Shown here piece after piece: positions 21,892 to 31,598 of a DNA stretch of 64,000 nucleotides; position 1 is the first letter of the stretch; each line of letters opens with the position of its first letter. The DNA is from Amanita rubescens (Eukaryota > Basidiomycota > Agaricomycetes > Agaricales > Amanitaceae). Both the position numbers and the translations under genes were made by a program. The notes under the pieces are model-generated. The model ran no database searches and was not told the DNA's origin. It saw only the letters and a list, made by a program, of their open reading frames with translations. Location: contig WION01000170.1 in NCBI GenBank assembly GCA_015039365.1, positions 1 through 64,000 on the forward strand, in the 5' to 3' direction.

Positions 21892-23506
21892 TCACCAGTG
21901 GGGGGGCAGTACATTTTCCGGTACGGACCAGAAAGTTGGGAAGGGGAAAAAGAAAGTGATGTATATACAACCTGCCAGTGTCGCCGGGTCCTCACCTTCC
22001 CAGCGTGTATAATACTGTAGAGCTGGCATCACGAACAGTGGTGCCAAGACCATCCTTACCGGATACAAGGATACAGCTACGATGCCTTCCCATCCCATGC
22101 GGGAAAGGTGGACCACCGATTCTAGATGTCGGCGAAGTCTCTCTGATAGTTGCGCTAACACCACCCGAACAGGATGTATGTGATATTGACCAGCACGTTT
22201 CTTGTCTTGAAAAAAGTCATGTAACGAACGATGGTAGGTTATGATGTGCTCATCCGAGATCTGCAGAAGTGAATGCATCTTGCGCAGTTTTCGCCGTAAT
22301 TCCTCCTCGCTAATTCGTAGACGTCGACAAATAGAATTGGGATGGAGCTGGGAAAGGGCGATTACGAGCACAAATATGTCCCTCAACAACTCGATGTCTG
22401 GCTGCTGAGAAAGTATCTGAATGTAGAGTTGGTCCAGCTGTGCATATGGCTCAGAAGACGAATTGACTGGACGAAGCTTTAATATGATATCGAGCTGTTC
22501 CCTGGGATTACAGTCATCGTCATCGGTGAACTTGATGACTGTGGATGCGTATATGAATTGACCTGATGCTTTGAACACCAGGTGGTGAATATCTGCCTCA
22601 GACGGCAGACATGAGATGTTGCGTTCTGAAAAAATGCGAAAAAGCTCGTCCTCCAGGTACCTCCGAATGTCATTACTTGGTGCAAACTTCTCGTCCAGCA
22701 CAATGTTGCGCGTGATGTCTTTCATGTTTTTCATCTTGAATGTCTCTATGATATGAGGTTCCGGTCTGCTGCAAATTAGGAAACGTAGTGGGATCTTGGT
22801 CCGTGCCAGCGCATCTGCGATGAGCGTCAGAAAAAGTATTTGGTCTTGTTCGGTGGCACATTCGTCTGCGCCATCGATTATGACGAGAGACTTCTCTGGT
22901 CGTAGCCCTGGATTATCCCGAAGGAGGTTCTCGAAAACTTTCACGACTAGGTGATCAAATTGGATGCCGATGGATTTGGCATAAAGTAAAGGCTCCATTT
23001 GCAGCGCGGATTCAATGTACGGGCGCGTTTCGGGGATGGATTTGGCCAACTGCCACGCCAGGGTTAAAAACAAACGATCTGCAACACCGCGATCCGGAGT
23101 ACTCCTCAGAAAAAAGAAAGACGCTGCTAGCCTGTTGTCCTTGTAGCGTTCAGCGATGGTTTGAGCAATGGCAGACTTGCCAGCTCCGGCAGGACCATTC
23201 AACCACATGATATATTGTCGGGGATATGAATCGTCAATCCAATCTGAGATTATTTTCAAAACCTTTTCGCGGGTCCTGGGATGACATAGGGGCGGTGGAT
23301 AACGTGCTGAGGAATCGTGCATTGCAGCCTCCGAAATGTACAGTTTAAGGTCATCGAAGACTAGAGTTATTATAAAATGAGATCACGAGAGCAAGGGACG
23401 ATATACAAACATTACCTAAAACTGAGCCAAGGATACTGAAGTCTCGCGCATTTGGAAGGAATGAACATGTGGACTGTTCTAGCGGTTGTCCGAGGTTGGG
23501 GTCCAT
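21892..23506 (-). CDS. NACHT-domain NTPase (fungal NLR-like), two exons
   Basis: Exon 1 is 23506-23416 and exon 2 is 23360-21892; the 55-base intron has GT-AG ends and the joined frame is open for 519 residues. The N-terminal region ends in the DSSARYPPPLCHPRTRE motif that precedes NACHT domains in mushrooms. Walker A is GPAGAGKSA (about residue 92) and Walker B is LVIIDGADECA. The C-terminal part lacks visible WD40, ankyrin or TPR repeats. Such STAND proteins act in non-self recognition and programmed cell death in fungi, but no effector domain is clear here. A TIR element begins 73 bases upstream of the start codon. Sequence from 21496 is shared with the truncated copy at 985-2085. Confidence 0.85.
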
Positions 23507-23578
23507 CGACAGAGTTGCAGGAGACTTCCAGTTGACACAGCATTGGCACGTGTGCGGTAGATGTGGTTTATGGTTATC

Positions 23579-23636
23579 AAGGGCCTTTTCGGAAAACGGG
23601 CTAGGTTACGGTTAGGTTAGCCCTAGCCAGGTTAGC
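23579..23636 (+). repeat. Left TIR of the 2.35-kb element
   Basis: 58 bases, exact inverse of 25871-25928. Related shorter motifs (GTAACCTAGCCAG, TTAGGCTAGGTTAGC) follow at 23668-23718 as subterminal repeats. Confidence 0.9.
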
Positions 23637-23956
23637 TTCCTAATTAGGAAGGTCCCACGCAGCTGGCGTAACCTAGCCAGAAAAACCGTTCGGCACATCG
23701 TAGTTAGGCTAGGTTAGCTGTCACACCTTCCATATTGAGAAAACTGTCGACGAAATCGAACTGGATGACCTACATATGTAGTATAAACGAGGAAAGCGGC
23801 ACGTGTGCCGCAGGTCCCGCTACGTGCTGGACGTTAGGGGAAAGGGATCAAGTAAGGAGACCATGTATTTTTCGAGTAAGTATTTGAGAAGCAGGACATT
23901 GTAGGCAAGTAGATTTACATTTACAAAACATATTTAAGCATATCGGAAAAATGGAA

Positions 23957-24911
23957 TCAATTAATTTCTGCAACCATATCATAGTCTTCTTTGTCATCAC
24001 TGTTGTTGACGGGCCAGTCGCTGCTGCGTTCAGCCCGTTTGCCTTTATCTAATTTAGCTGCTTTCAACTTGACGTCTTCGTCCACTTTGGCCTTCCCTCT
24101 CTTTCCTTTTGTTTTGGTTGAGGATCCACAATCTGTAGCCGAGGACGAGGACGCCGCATTATTGGCCTCATCTTTGATCTTCCGTTTTTTCGACTCAAAG
24201 AGGGCGCCCAAAGCATCGTCCGTGTCGTCACGTTCAGTCGATAAGGATGCCACCTGGCTAGATTTATTGTTTGAACCTTTATCGGGGAGTTCGACATTTT
24301 CTTCGGAATGGGCCACGACCTGGATACGGTCAATGAGAAATTGGTAAATCTGCATAATGTCAGCTTGATATCAACCAAAGAAGTGTTGAATGTACTTTAA
24401 TTGAACTTTCATTAGTACCAGAGTTCCGAGACGAAGCTTGTCGTCTCCCAAGGAGGTACTAGATTTCTATCGATATCAACGACTTCTCTTTGCATCAATT
24501 TTGCATTGACTAGACGAAACACAGGGCCACCAAAGTTGGGAAGGAGATGAGGGTCGTAGTATGAACCCACTGTCAATTCTAAGGCAAGTGAGCACGCAAC
24601 TACAAATATGAATTATAGAACGAACCAGAAGGAATCTCAATCGATTGCTTTTGATCTGATTTTCTAGTGACCGAAGGATGATCATCGCGAGAGCGAAAGA
24701 TACGTTTAGCCGCCGTGCGAGAGTTACCCGCAATTGATCGTTTGGCGTTCACAATACTCGCGGGCACAACATATTTGCCCAAATGCGTAGCAATTAAATC
24801 GGCATCTGCACCTCTAGAAGCAGCGCGCGGAATTTCAGGAGCGGGACAGAACGTCGACGGGTTTGGTAATCTAATAATCAAGGTCAAGCCTCGACAAGTT
24901 GTATGGTCCAC
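23957..24911 (-). pseudogene. Unnamed expanded fungal family, degenerate copy
   Basis: A first exon from about 24911 ends near SIEIPS; a GTTCGT...TTAG intron leads to a conserved block (SYYDPHLLPNFGG, FRLVNAKLMQ, VPPWE) seen in many Agaricomycete hypothetical proteins. The following LRLGTLVLM block is one base out of frame, and a Lys/Ser-rich tail ends at 23957. Function unknown. It lies wholly inside the TIR element. Confidence 0.5.
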
Positions 24912-25544
24912 GTGAGGTCTTCACATGCGGATGAATGAGAAGTGGAACTGCGAAAGCCGACTTCCAACCGTTGTACACGTAAACGCCAAACTGACAGAAA
25001 GACTGCGGAGCAAATATCAGCATAACCCTCGGATACGATTAACGACTCACTTCGCCATATATGTCTGGCGTAAACGTATTGAAAAAAACACTGCATTTGG
25101 CAGCAATCGGGTCGAATGGTACACGTCGCGCTGTAGTCATCATATGCACAAATGCCGGATGAGAAATACGAGCCACCGAGACGGTTCATATAATAGTGTG
25201 CTAAATAGGAGTTACCGTAAATGAATTTCTCCTTTTCTGACGTCGCATTAGCAATGTAAAGGAGTTTCCCAAATTGATTTTTTCATGTGACGGCATACGT
25301 ACTTTGAAGCTTCGGTGATCATGATTAGCCACCCGAACCTTGGTTAAGCCCGGGTGAGCGATGGGCAATCGATCGGGAAAGACACCCGATATGCGGATGT
25401 AGCTCGGTACGGTAAGAATACGTGACAGCCTGACGATCAAACGTGTGACGTGTGACACAAACCGTCAGTTGGTCGTAGCACTGAACCCACTACATATGTA
25501 GAATTGGAGAATCAAGAGAATTGCATTACTGAAATCACTCTAAC

Positions 25545-25761
25545 ACTCACCAGTGAGAAGTTCATCTACCCACATCTGACCAGTGAGAGCAGATGTATGA
25601 ATTGGGTTCTTATCAAGATGAGATGTGGCATAATATGTGGCAGCCACTGCTGCACCCAGGCCTGCAAGGACAACTGCAAGCTTCTTATGCTTATCTCTCC
25701 TGATCTGAGCACTAGAAAGATGATGCCTAGACCTAGATTTGGTAGGACTAGAGGTAACCAT
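25545..25761 (-). pseudogene. PIF/Harbinger-like transposase, first exon only
   Basis: 72 residues: a basic start, a hydrophobic stretch (VVLAGLGAAVAATYY), then HTSALTGQMWVDELLTG, which matches the beginning of fungal HARBI1-like proteins. A GT donor follows LLTG, but no DDE-type transposase sequence follows, so the catalytic part has been lost. Confidence 0.6.
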
Positions 25762-25870
25762 GATGTTGGGAGGTAGATTTCGTGCAAAAGCCAGCAGTGA
25801 TGCTACGGTCTACAGTATTACATAAGTGTGACTAACCATGTCACCTGGTTAGTGACACGGGCTGGCTAGG

Positions 25871-25928
25871 GCTAACCTGGCTAGGGCTAACCTAACCGTA
25901 ACCTAGCCCGTTTTCCGAAAAGGCCCTT
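25871..25928 (-). repeat. Right TIR of the 2.35-kb element
   Basis: Inverse copy of 23579-23636. The adjoining 25861-25891 contains a 16-base motif (CTGGCTAGGGCTAAC) repeated in tandem. Confidence 0.9.
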
Positions 25929-26094
25929 AGTACGTGACTGTCAGAGGACGTTGTGACCGACACGCGTGAACGACGCCCAAATATAATGGTGCCTCCCGGG
26001 ATTGGTTGTCGTCTTCTCCAAATCGCAAGGAAGGTTGAAGAACATGTTTAACAGGGTAGCCTGGATACATCACCTACCAATTAAGGTTAGGTAG

Positions 26095-27648
26095 TTGGTT
26101 CAACGATATATTCAACAGCGTGGGCAACCCGGATTCAACCCTGCCAGGAATTTGAAAGCCGTGCTGCTCAGCCATTCTCGCACCTCGAAGCAAAGAACAG
26201 ACGTTGAGAACCTCTCGTCAAAGATGAGATCTGAACGTCCCGCTGAGGGTGGGAAGGACTTGCACCAAGCCGTAGCCGATGTTCAGAATCACTGCAACCA
26301 GAAGGCCAAGGAAATTGCGAAACAATTCAACAAAAAGCCAGAGTACATCCACCGCTTGATTCATTCTGCCTCTGTCTTCAAGACAACTCGTAGTCCAAAC
26401 CTTTTCAATGCGTTGGTTCATCAAAAAGCAAAAGAGATCAATGCCAGTGAGTTATGTCCACGATCATGACTCACGACGTGCCATTCACTTACTTTCGTTT
26501 TCAGATCTTCCGGAAGGACAACGCACGCATCTCTCTGAAATTCAAACACTTGTCCATGACGAACTTTTGGAACGCGAACCAACTGAAGAAGAGAAGGAGA
26601 ATGCACTCAGGGAACTGCGAGAACACCGAGAGACCAAGAAGAAGGGCCCGCACGCCTCAAATTTTGCAGCTGTGCAAGACCTGAAAAGTACCTTGCTTCA
26701 TATCGATGCCGAGGTGTGTCCTCTTTCTTATTTAACTACCTCGCTGATGCTGATTCCCAACCGCTCAATAATCTATGTGAACGGACTGGTTCATATGGGT
26801 TCGCGTTGGTCTCGAGAGGCCATGCAGTGCATGATAAGGCTATTCCCGGCTGGGCGGCGTCTGCGGATGCTACTCTTTTCATTAGCGAGGTCCTCAAGAT
26901 GGATGTATGGGATTTGCAAAAAAAGTTCGAGCTGTGGACCCTTACGAGGGACCAACGTATGCCGTCTTCATTTCTTCAGTTATTTGCTTATTTTTTAAAT
27001 CGTTTATAGATCCCAACCTCGAAACACTTCTATCGATGCGTACGGAATGTTCAATATTAATATCAGACGGGCTCAGTTAAGTGTAAAGAATCGATCTTGA
27101 TTGTTCCTCTGTTGACTCTTGACTTAGGGAGCATCACGAACAATATAAAAGTCATCATGAATTATGCCAACTACGATACCGCCATCATTCAGAAGTACCA
27201 AGTAAAGCTCGTCGGCTGGCCAGCAAGCATTGCCTTCGCCTCGCCCCACTATATCTGCACCGTTGATGAGATTCGCCTTTTACGACATCATTTGGTTGAA
27301 AATACATGCAAATGGGTCGAGCTCACGAGGGAGGAAGTTAAGAAGCTTGCTGATGAATATGCAGCCAAGGTTCGAGATGGGACTATTACAGGTCGTAAGC
27401 GGAAGGTCCGTTCAGACAAGGGGAAGCCGAGGAAGAGACGGGCAGTGCCAGTGGTCAACGAGGACGGGGATGGAGAGGAGACGGGTGAAGACGAGCACAC
27501 CGCGGACGTTGATGAAGTTCCAAGACACAGTGAATCTCCTAGGCGCAGCCGGCGCGTCGCCAAGGGGAATTGCAAGAGCCAACCGCTCGTCAACGACGAC
27601 CTGGAGGAGTCTGATGGCAGCAGTGACGTTTACGAAGAGAATGAATAG
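26095..27648 (+). CDS. Unnamed Agaricomycete family, probably degenerate
   Basis: Recognisable blocks in order: RSERPAEGGKDLHQAVADVQ, a NALVHQKAKEIN exon end, a 63-base intron (about 26444-26506, GT-AG), LPEGQRTHLSEIQ, a Glu/Lys/Arg helix, CERTGSYGFALVSRGH, and after more introns VKLVGWP..ICTVDEIRLLR, ending in a basic and acidic tail with ..SRRVAKGN. I know this arrangement from many mushroom hypothetical proteins; its role is unknown. No good ATG is visible before 26095, and the join near 26711 lacks an acceptor, so the gene is incomplete or broken. The basic tail suggests a nuclear or DNA-associated role (inference). Confidence 0.5.
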
Positions 27649-28820
27649 CGCGGGGTTTTCCTTCATACATACAACTTCAACTCATACTAGTCTAAGCATA
27701 TTCACTAATAGGGACGACGATATAACTTTCGTGATTATCGAGCTATTCTCGAACCCCAAGCCGCGTGTCTTTCGGCTTTATGAGCAATCCAGTCTTTTTC
27801 GGCAAGTCTATCAGCTATGGTGCACGCCAAACTCGTTGCGCAAAACGACGCCCCAATCGATAACGGGTTAGAAGAACGTGCAGAGCCTAAAGGTGCCGAA
27901 GATTATCTCCAACGGGTGGCCAATGTCGCCGCGATTACAGTGACTGGCTCGTATCGTCCCGGATTCTGGAGGGTCGCAAATTAGTTGAAATTCGCCGCCG
28001 AACATCAGACAACTCGGGTGAAATTCAGTCACGATACACTTGTCATATTGTCCAGTCCATAAAAATGAATACAAAATGAACACAAAAGTACAACGCTATT
28101 TACGCGCGTCGCGCTCAGACTTGGAGTTTGTCAGCGACAAGATTCACCCAAAGTTAGACGCACTTACAACGCAAGCCGCGGCGGCGTCGGTTCTGGTTCT
28201 GGCGAGGCCGTTGGCGAGCGCGTTGTTGGAACTGCTGGAAACTGCAAACACCATTCCTGCAAGCGAATGGGCACACCGCAACTAAACGCAAAGCCGATGA
28301 CGTACCGTTTTGACAATCATTATCCACACCGCTGTAGATGTAGATGGGCTGATTGTCGCTCACCTGAATCTGGAACGTCGGATGTTAACAGAAATCCTAA
28401 TCACGGAAACAAGTCACGTTAATAGGCGCACACAACTCGCGTCACAAGACGTACTGTCCAACGGACTCCAACCCCCATGCGCGTGCAAGGCTGATCGAAG
28501 CTCGACTGCGTTCACGGTATGAGTCCCAGGGAAGCTGAACAGACGGGTAACGAGGTGCGAGGACAAAAATAGCTTAATTCACTTGTAAGATGAACTGGAT
28601 GATGTCCCTATTGCTCGCGTTCACAACCTGCGGCTGGAAAACTTGCTGATTGTTGGGGCCGACTTAAACGCTGATTGTCTGACGCAGTACGAAAGACATA
28701 CTTCACGAGTTCGAAAAGTGGGTCTGGGAGCGCCTCAACCCCCTGCAAGTGCAAACATCAGCACGCCTGGACAAGATGACGAAGGAATGGCCACAAGGGC
28801 ACACGCCACACGTTCCACAG
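27649..28820. other. Intergenic, no gene recognised
   Basis: Several short frames on both strands with no motif or codon pattern I trust. 28590-28800 might hold a decayed exon but cannot be assigned. Confidence 0.5.
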
Positions 28821-28828
28821 TATATAAA
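28821..28828 (+). promoter_or_regulatory. TATA box
   Basis: TATATAAA lies 44 bases upstream of the ATG of the small signal-peptide frame at 28865. Confidence 0.5.
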
Positions 28829-28864
28829 CGCGGGTAGACGCGTTGGCCAACTCAGCACTTCAAC

Positions 28865-28966
28865 ATGCTTTCTCGTACCTTCTCCAGCGTGTTTGCGCTT
28901 GTTCTTGCGTTCCCCCTTGGGTTAGCCACGCAATGGCAGTCGCTCCAAAGGCGTGGAGAGCGATGA
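28865..28966 (+). CDS. Short frame with signal-peptide-like sequence (remnant?)
   Basis: 33 residues: a charged start, a hydrophobic core (VFALVLAFPLGLA), an alanine-type cleavage region, then QWQSLQRRGER and a stop. With a well-placed TATA box this looks like the first exon of a secreted protein. Downstream sequence to 29137 shows no continuing frame, so it is probably the remnant of a gene lost before or during the transposon insertion at 29147. Confidence 0.4.
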   Translation: MLSRTFSSVFALVLAFPLGLATQWQSLQRRGER

Positions 28967-29146
28967 GCGATACATGATCTCTCAAGGGGAACAGATCACG
29001 CGCTGTCGCGCTGGGTCACCGTCACGTCGGCGACGAATGTCCATGCGACATCTCGACCGACGCCCGGAGATCGAGAGCGAGATCTGCAAGAATTACGTAG
29101 GCACGTGATGCCGCATTGATGAATGTAGCGACGTCACTTCCGAGTC

Positions 29147-29245
29147 CAGACTCCTTCCCAGTCTCGTCTGGACCGTTGGACGTCTTGACGATGTTTATGT
29201 AAGACTACGTTCCAGAGAGACTGGCACTTAACATATACAAATAAA
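29147..29245 (+). repeat. Left 99-bp TIR
   Basis: Begins CAGACTCCTTCCC and ends CATATACAAATAAA; inverse of 31445-31543 without mismatch. Confidence 0.95.
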
Positions 29246-29405
29246 GTCACGCTGGCTGGTCTTTCATCACGCTTGCTTAGATAACGATTATGTAAATGTT
29301 CGGCAGAGCCGTTTTGAAACTCGGATGTTTCTAAAAATACATGCATAGAGGGAGGAGGGGATCGTCGTCGACGTCTGTACATACATTCGCTACTTGATCT
29401 CGTCC

Positions 29406-30465
29406 ATGAGTGATCCCCATCCCGAGGCCGACTTCAGGCCCGTCTTTTGGGCCCTGGAACAATGTGGAATGACTCCTGTTTCACACCTTGTAATGGCCTT
29501 GTTAACAGAAGCTCGCTTCAAACAGAATTTACATACCGTAGGACTGCTTAACCATGCTGGGAACATCGTGTATGCGTTGCTGAAGCATAGGAAGGTCTCT
29601 GTAGAGGCTCAAAAACGTGCTGGAGAGGCGCTTCACTCAGCATATGCTGCCGAAATTGAGGCTCTTGTGGACGTCGATTCTAACTGGCATTTCTCGGCGC
29701 TTCGGGCCATTCCAAAGGATGTCGAAGATTTTAAACTGGGAGAACTTTCTGTGGATATTGATTCTAAGGCGCCGATGCTTTCAGGACTACTTGAAGTGCT
29801 GCTATCTGCTCGAAACAGACGAAAACGATGTGGATCCGAGTCTGAGGCTGCTCAAGCTCACCCTCATGCAAATCCTGATGATGATGAGGTCCTGCTGGAG
29901 GGACAAGTCAGAACACCATCATCACCAGAGGAGCAGAGAGAAACAAAGCAAAAAGAAAAAGAAAAAATGCTTACTATTGTGAGCTTCTTGCTTCGCTTTG
30001 CTTGGTTGCAGCTTTGCTTAGTTCCTGCTAGAAGAAGGCGGTGATTATGAGCATTTTAATGCAAAGTACGAACCAGAAAGCGAATAACTTACAGTCGCTG
30101 GTTGGAAGTTTTCTTCATTCTTGTTGCACTCCGGAACGAGTGGTCAATGCTCTAGCCTCTAGCGCAAATGGGGATCTCAATCTCAATGACATCTGTTCTT
30201 ACAGCGATCAAGTCCTTGTCAAATGAAGCATCCCGTTCCTTGCGCGAACTTGGCCAGACGCTTTTGGCAAGCTATGCGTATGACAATTTTGACGTTAACC
30301 TAAAAATGTCGATGCCTGTCGTCGAAAACCCTTTTGAGACTTTAAAACATCTTACCTCAGGCTTGCTTATACGTCTGGAGCATGGTGTAACACGAGAAGA
30401 CCTAAAATGCTCAGCTGAGCTGTGGGCAAAATCACATCTCAATCCCAATAATAGGGACATGGCAC
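29406..30465 (+). pseudogene. DUF6589-type protein, 3'-truncated and frameshifted
   Basis: ATG 29406. The first exon runs to about 29979 (MLTI), then an intron of about 53 bases, then the conserved block ILMQSTNQKANNLQSLVGSF followed by LSNEASRSLRELG and SYAYDNFDVNLKM. That is the pattern of DUF6589-type proteins, common in mushrooms and of unknown function. A 7-base tandem duplication at 30150-30163 shifts the frame; past it the conserved frame resumes. Homology stops at about 30465, where the oppositely oriented helicase piece begins, so the C-terminal half is missing. Confidence 0.7.
30150..30163 (+). repeat. 7-bp tandem duplication (CTCTAGC x2) that shifts the frame
   Basis: CTCTAGC at 30150-30156 is repeated at 30157-30163. 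Reading with one copy connects the upstream and downstream conserved frames of the DUF6589-type gene, so this small duplication is the visible cause of the break. Confidence 0.8.
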
Positions 30466-31222
30466 CTCAGCGAATGCAGAATAGGTCGAACAAGAATGGC
30501 AAAATTTGTGCGATTGACGGAACAACGTGAAAGCAGTAATTTGTCTTCATCGAGATTCAGAACCTTCTTAATATCCTGAATGATTGCCGGTGATAGCGTC
30601 GCCGACGTGATAAGGTATGGACAATGTTTGCGCTGGAGATAGCGCAATTGACCAATATGTCGGTACTCGGGACGAAAAGAACCCCATTGGGAGATGCAAT
30701 GGGCCTCGTCAATGACAATGCTGATGAGAGAGCTGACGAATAAACGGTCCTTCATTAGCTTCTCAAAACCACCTTTGTCACGCAGGAGCTCCTCGGGATT
30801 GGCAACAATAACACGATAGCGGAAAGATGTAATTGCCTGGGGTATTCACATGAATGGGAATCGTACATGGGGATTAACACGTTACTCACCCGAAAAACTT
30901 CTTCCGACGCCGTTCCTCTTGAAACAAAGATCCCGTTGATCCCAGCCTTCTCTAAAGTCTCCACATTCTGCTTTCCTAAGATATTGAGGGGTGTTATGAT
31001 GAGGAGAATGCCTTGAGGGCGGAATAACAGGGGCATCCAAAAAGTGAGTGTCTTCCCCATTCCAATACCGGCTATCGAGATGACATCTTGATTTCCCTGT
31101 AAAATAGCTTCGCAGATGCGAGCCTGCCATAAACACGGTCGTTTTCCGAAAGCCTCGAATGTTCGTGAGCGGATTTCGTCAATAGAAGGGATATGAGACG
31201 CTGTATCCACGTCTGACGGCAT
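30466..31222 (-). pseudogene. RecQ-type DNA helicase, N-terminal fragment
   Basis: From ATG 31222: WQARICEAILQGNQDVISIAG leads into a P-loop (GIGMGKT), then the ITPLNILGKQNV block, a short intron (about 30840-30888), then the DEAH motif (VIDEAHCISQWG) and SATLS (motif III). The sequence ends shortly after LLLSRCSVNRTN. The second RecA-like domain (motifs IV-VI) is missing, so it cannot be a complete helicase. It is the convergent neighbour of the DUF6589-type fragment within the TIR element. Confidence 0.8.
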
Positions 31223-31444
31223 AAGACCGCAAAGAAAGGTCTATCAACCGCGTCAGAAGATGTAAATATATGATTTCATGAATTTGCGACTCACCTCGAA
31301 TCAAGCCGGTCAACGATGGGGGAGGGGGCTGCGTGCCGTTCACGAGGCTGCTATCGACGCGCGCGGCACACCCAAAGGATTCCAAAGTCCGCTCCGATCT
31401 CATTTACCTAAGCTACCCGTCACAACTTGTAACGCAGCCGATCG

Positions 31445-31543
31445 TTTATTTGTATATGTTAAGTGCCAGTCTCTCTGGAACGTAGTCTTACATAAACATC
31501 GTCAAGACGTCCAACGGTCCAGACGAGACTGGGAAGGAGTCTG
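31445..31543 (-). repeat. Right 99-bp TIR
   Basis: Exact inverse of 29147-29245, followed by TTCCGAGTC (31544-31552), which also precedes the left TIR. Confidence 0.95.
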
Positions 31544-31598
31544 TTCCGAGTCTCCTTTTTCCACTCTACAACTTCTTTATTAATATTATAACTCCTAC

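Larger units (their letters stand above)
23579..25928. mobile_element. 2.35-kb TIR element with degenerate Harbinger-like content
   Basis: Perfect 58-bp terminal inverted repeats (AAGGGCCTTTTCGG...) lie at 23579-23636 and 25871-25928, followed inside by more copies of CTAGCC/TAACC motifs. Within lie a Harbinger-like first exon (25545-25761, minus) and a broken gene of an unnamed fungal family (23957-24911, minus). No complete transposase is left, so it is non-autonomous or decayed. I find no convincing target duplication. It stands directly in front of the NACHT gene. Confidence 0.75.
29147..31543. mobile_element. 2.4-kb TIR element with perfect 99-bp TIRs carrying gene fragments
   Basis: 29147-29245 and 31445-31543 are exact inverted copies. 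TTCCGAGTC occurs directly before (29138-29146) and after (31544-31552), a 9-bp target duplication. Long TIRs with a 9-bp duplication suggest a Mutator-like element, though other classes cannot be excluded. The inside holds two convergent, truncated gene pieces, a DUF6589-type 5' part and a RecQ-type helicase 5' part, that meet near 30465. No transposase is recognisable, so it needs help in trans. It lies 47 bases in front of the Crinkler start codon. Confidence 0.88.

Noticed and set aside
23600..23720. Repeats of TTAGG/CTAACC-like units near the TIRs, which could suggest interstitial telomere sequence
   Set aside because: The units are irregular (CTAGCC, TAACC) and not TTAGGG arrays; they fit subterminal repeats of the TIR element better.
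28040..28285. 81-residue plus-strand frame
   Set aside because: No motif, no promoter or splice evidence, and codon choice like the surrounding non-coding DNA.
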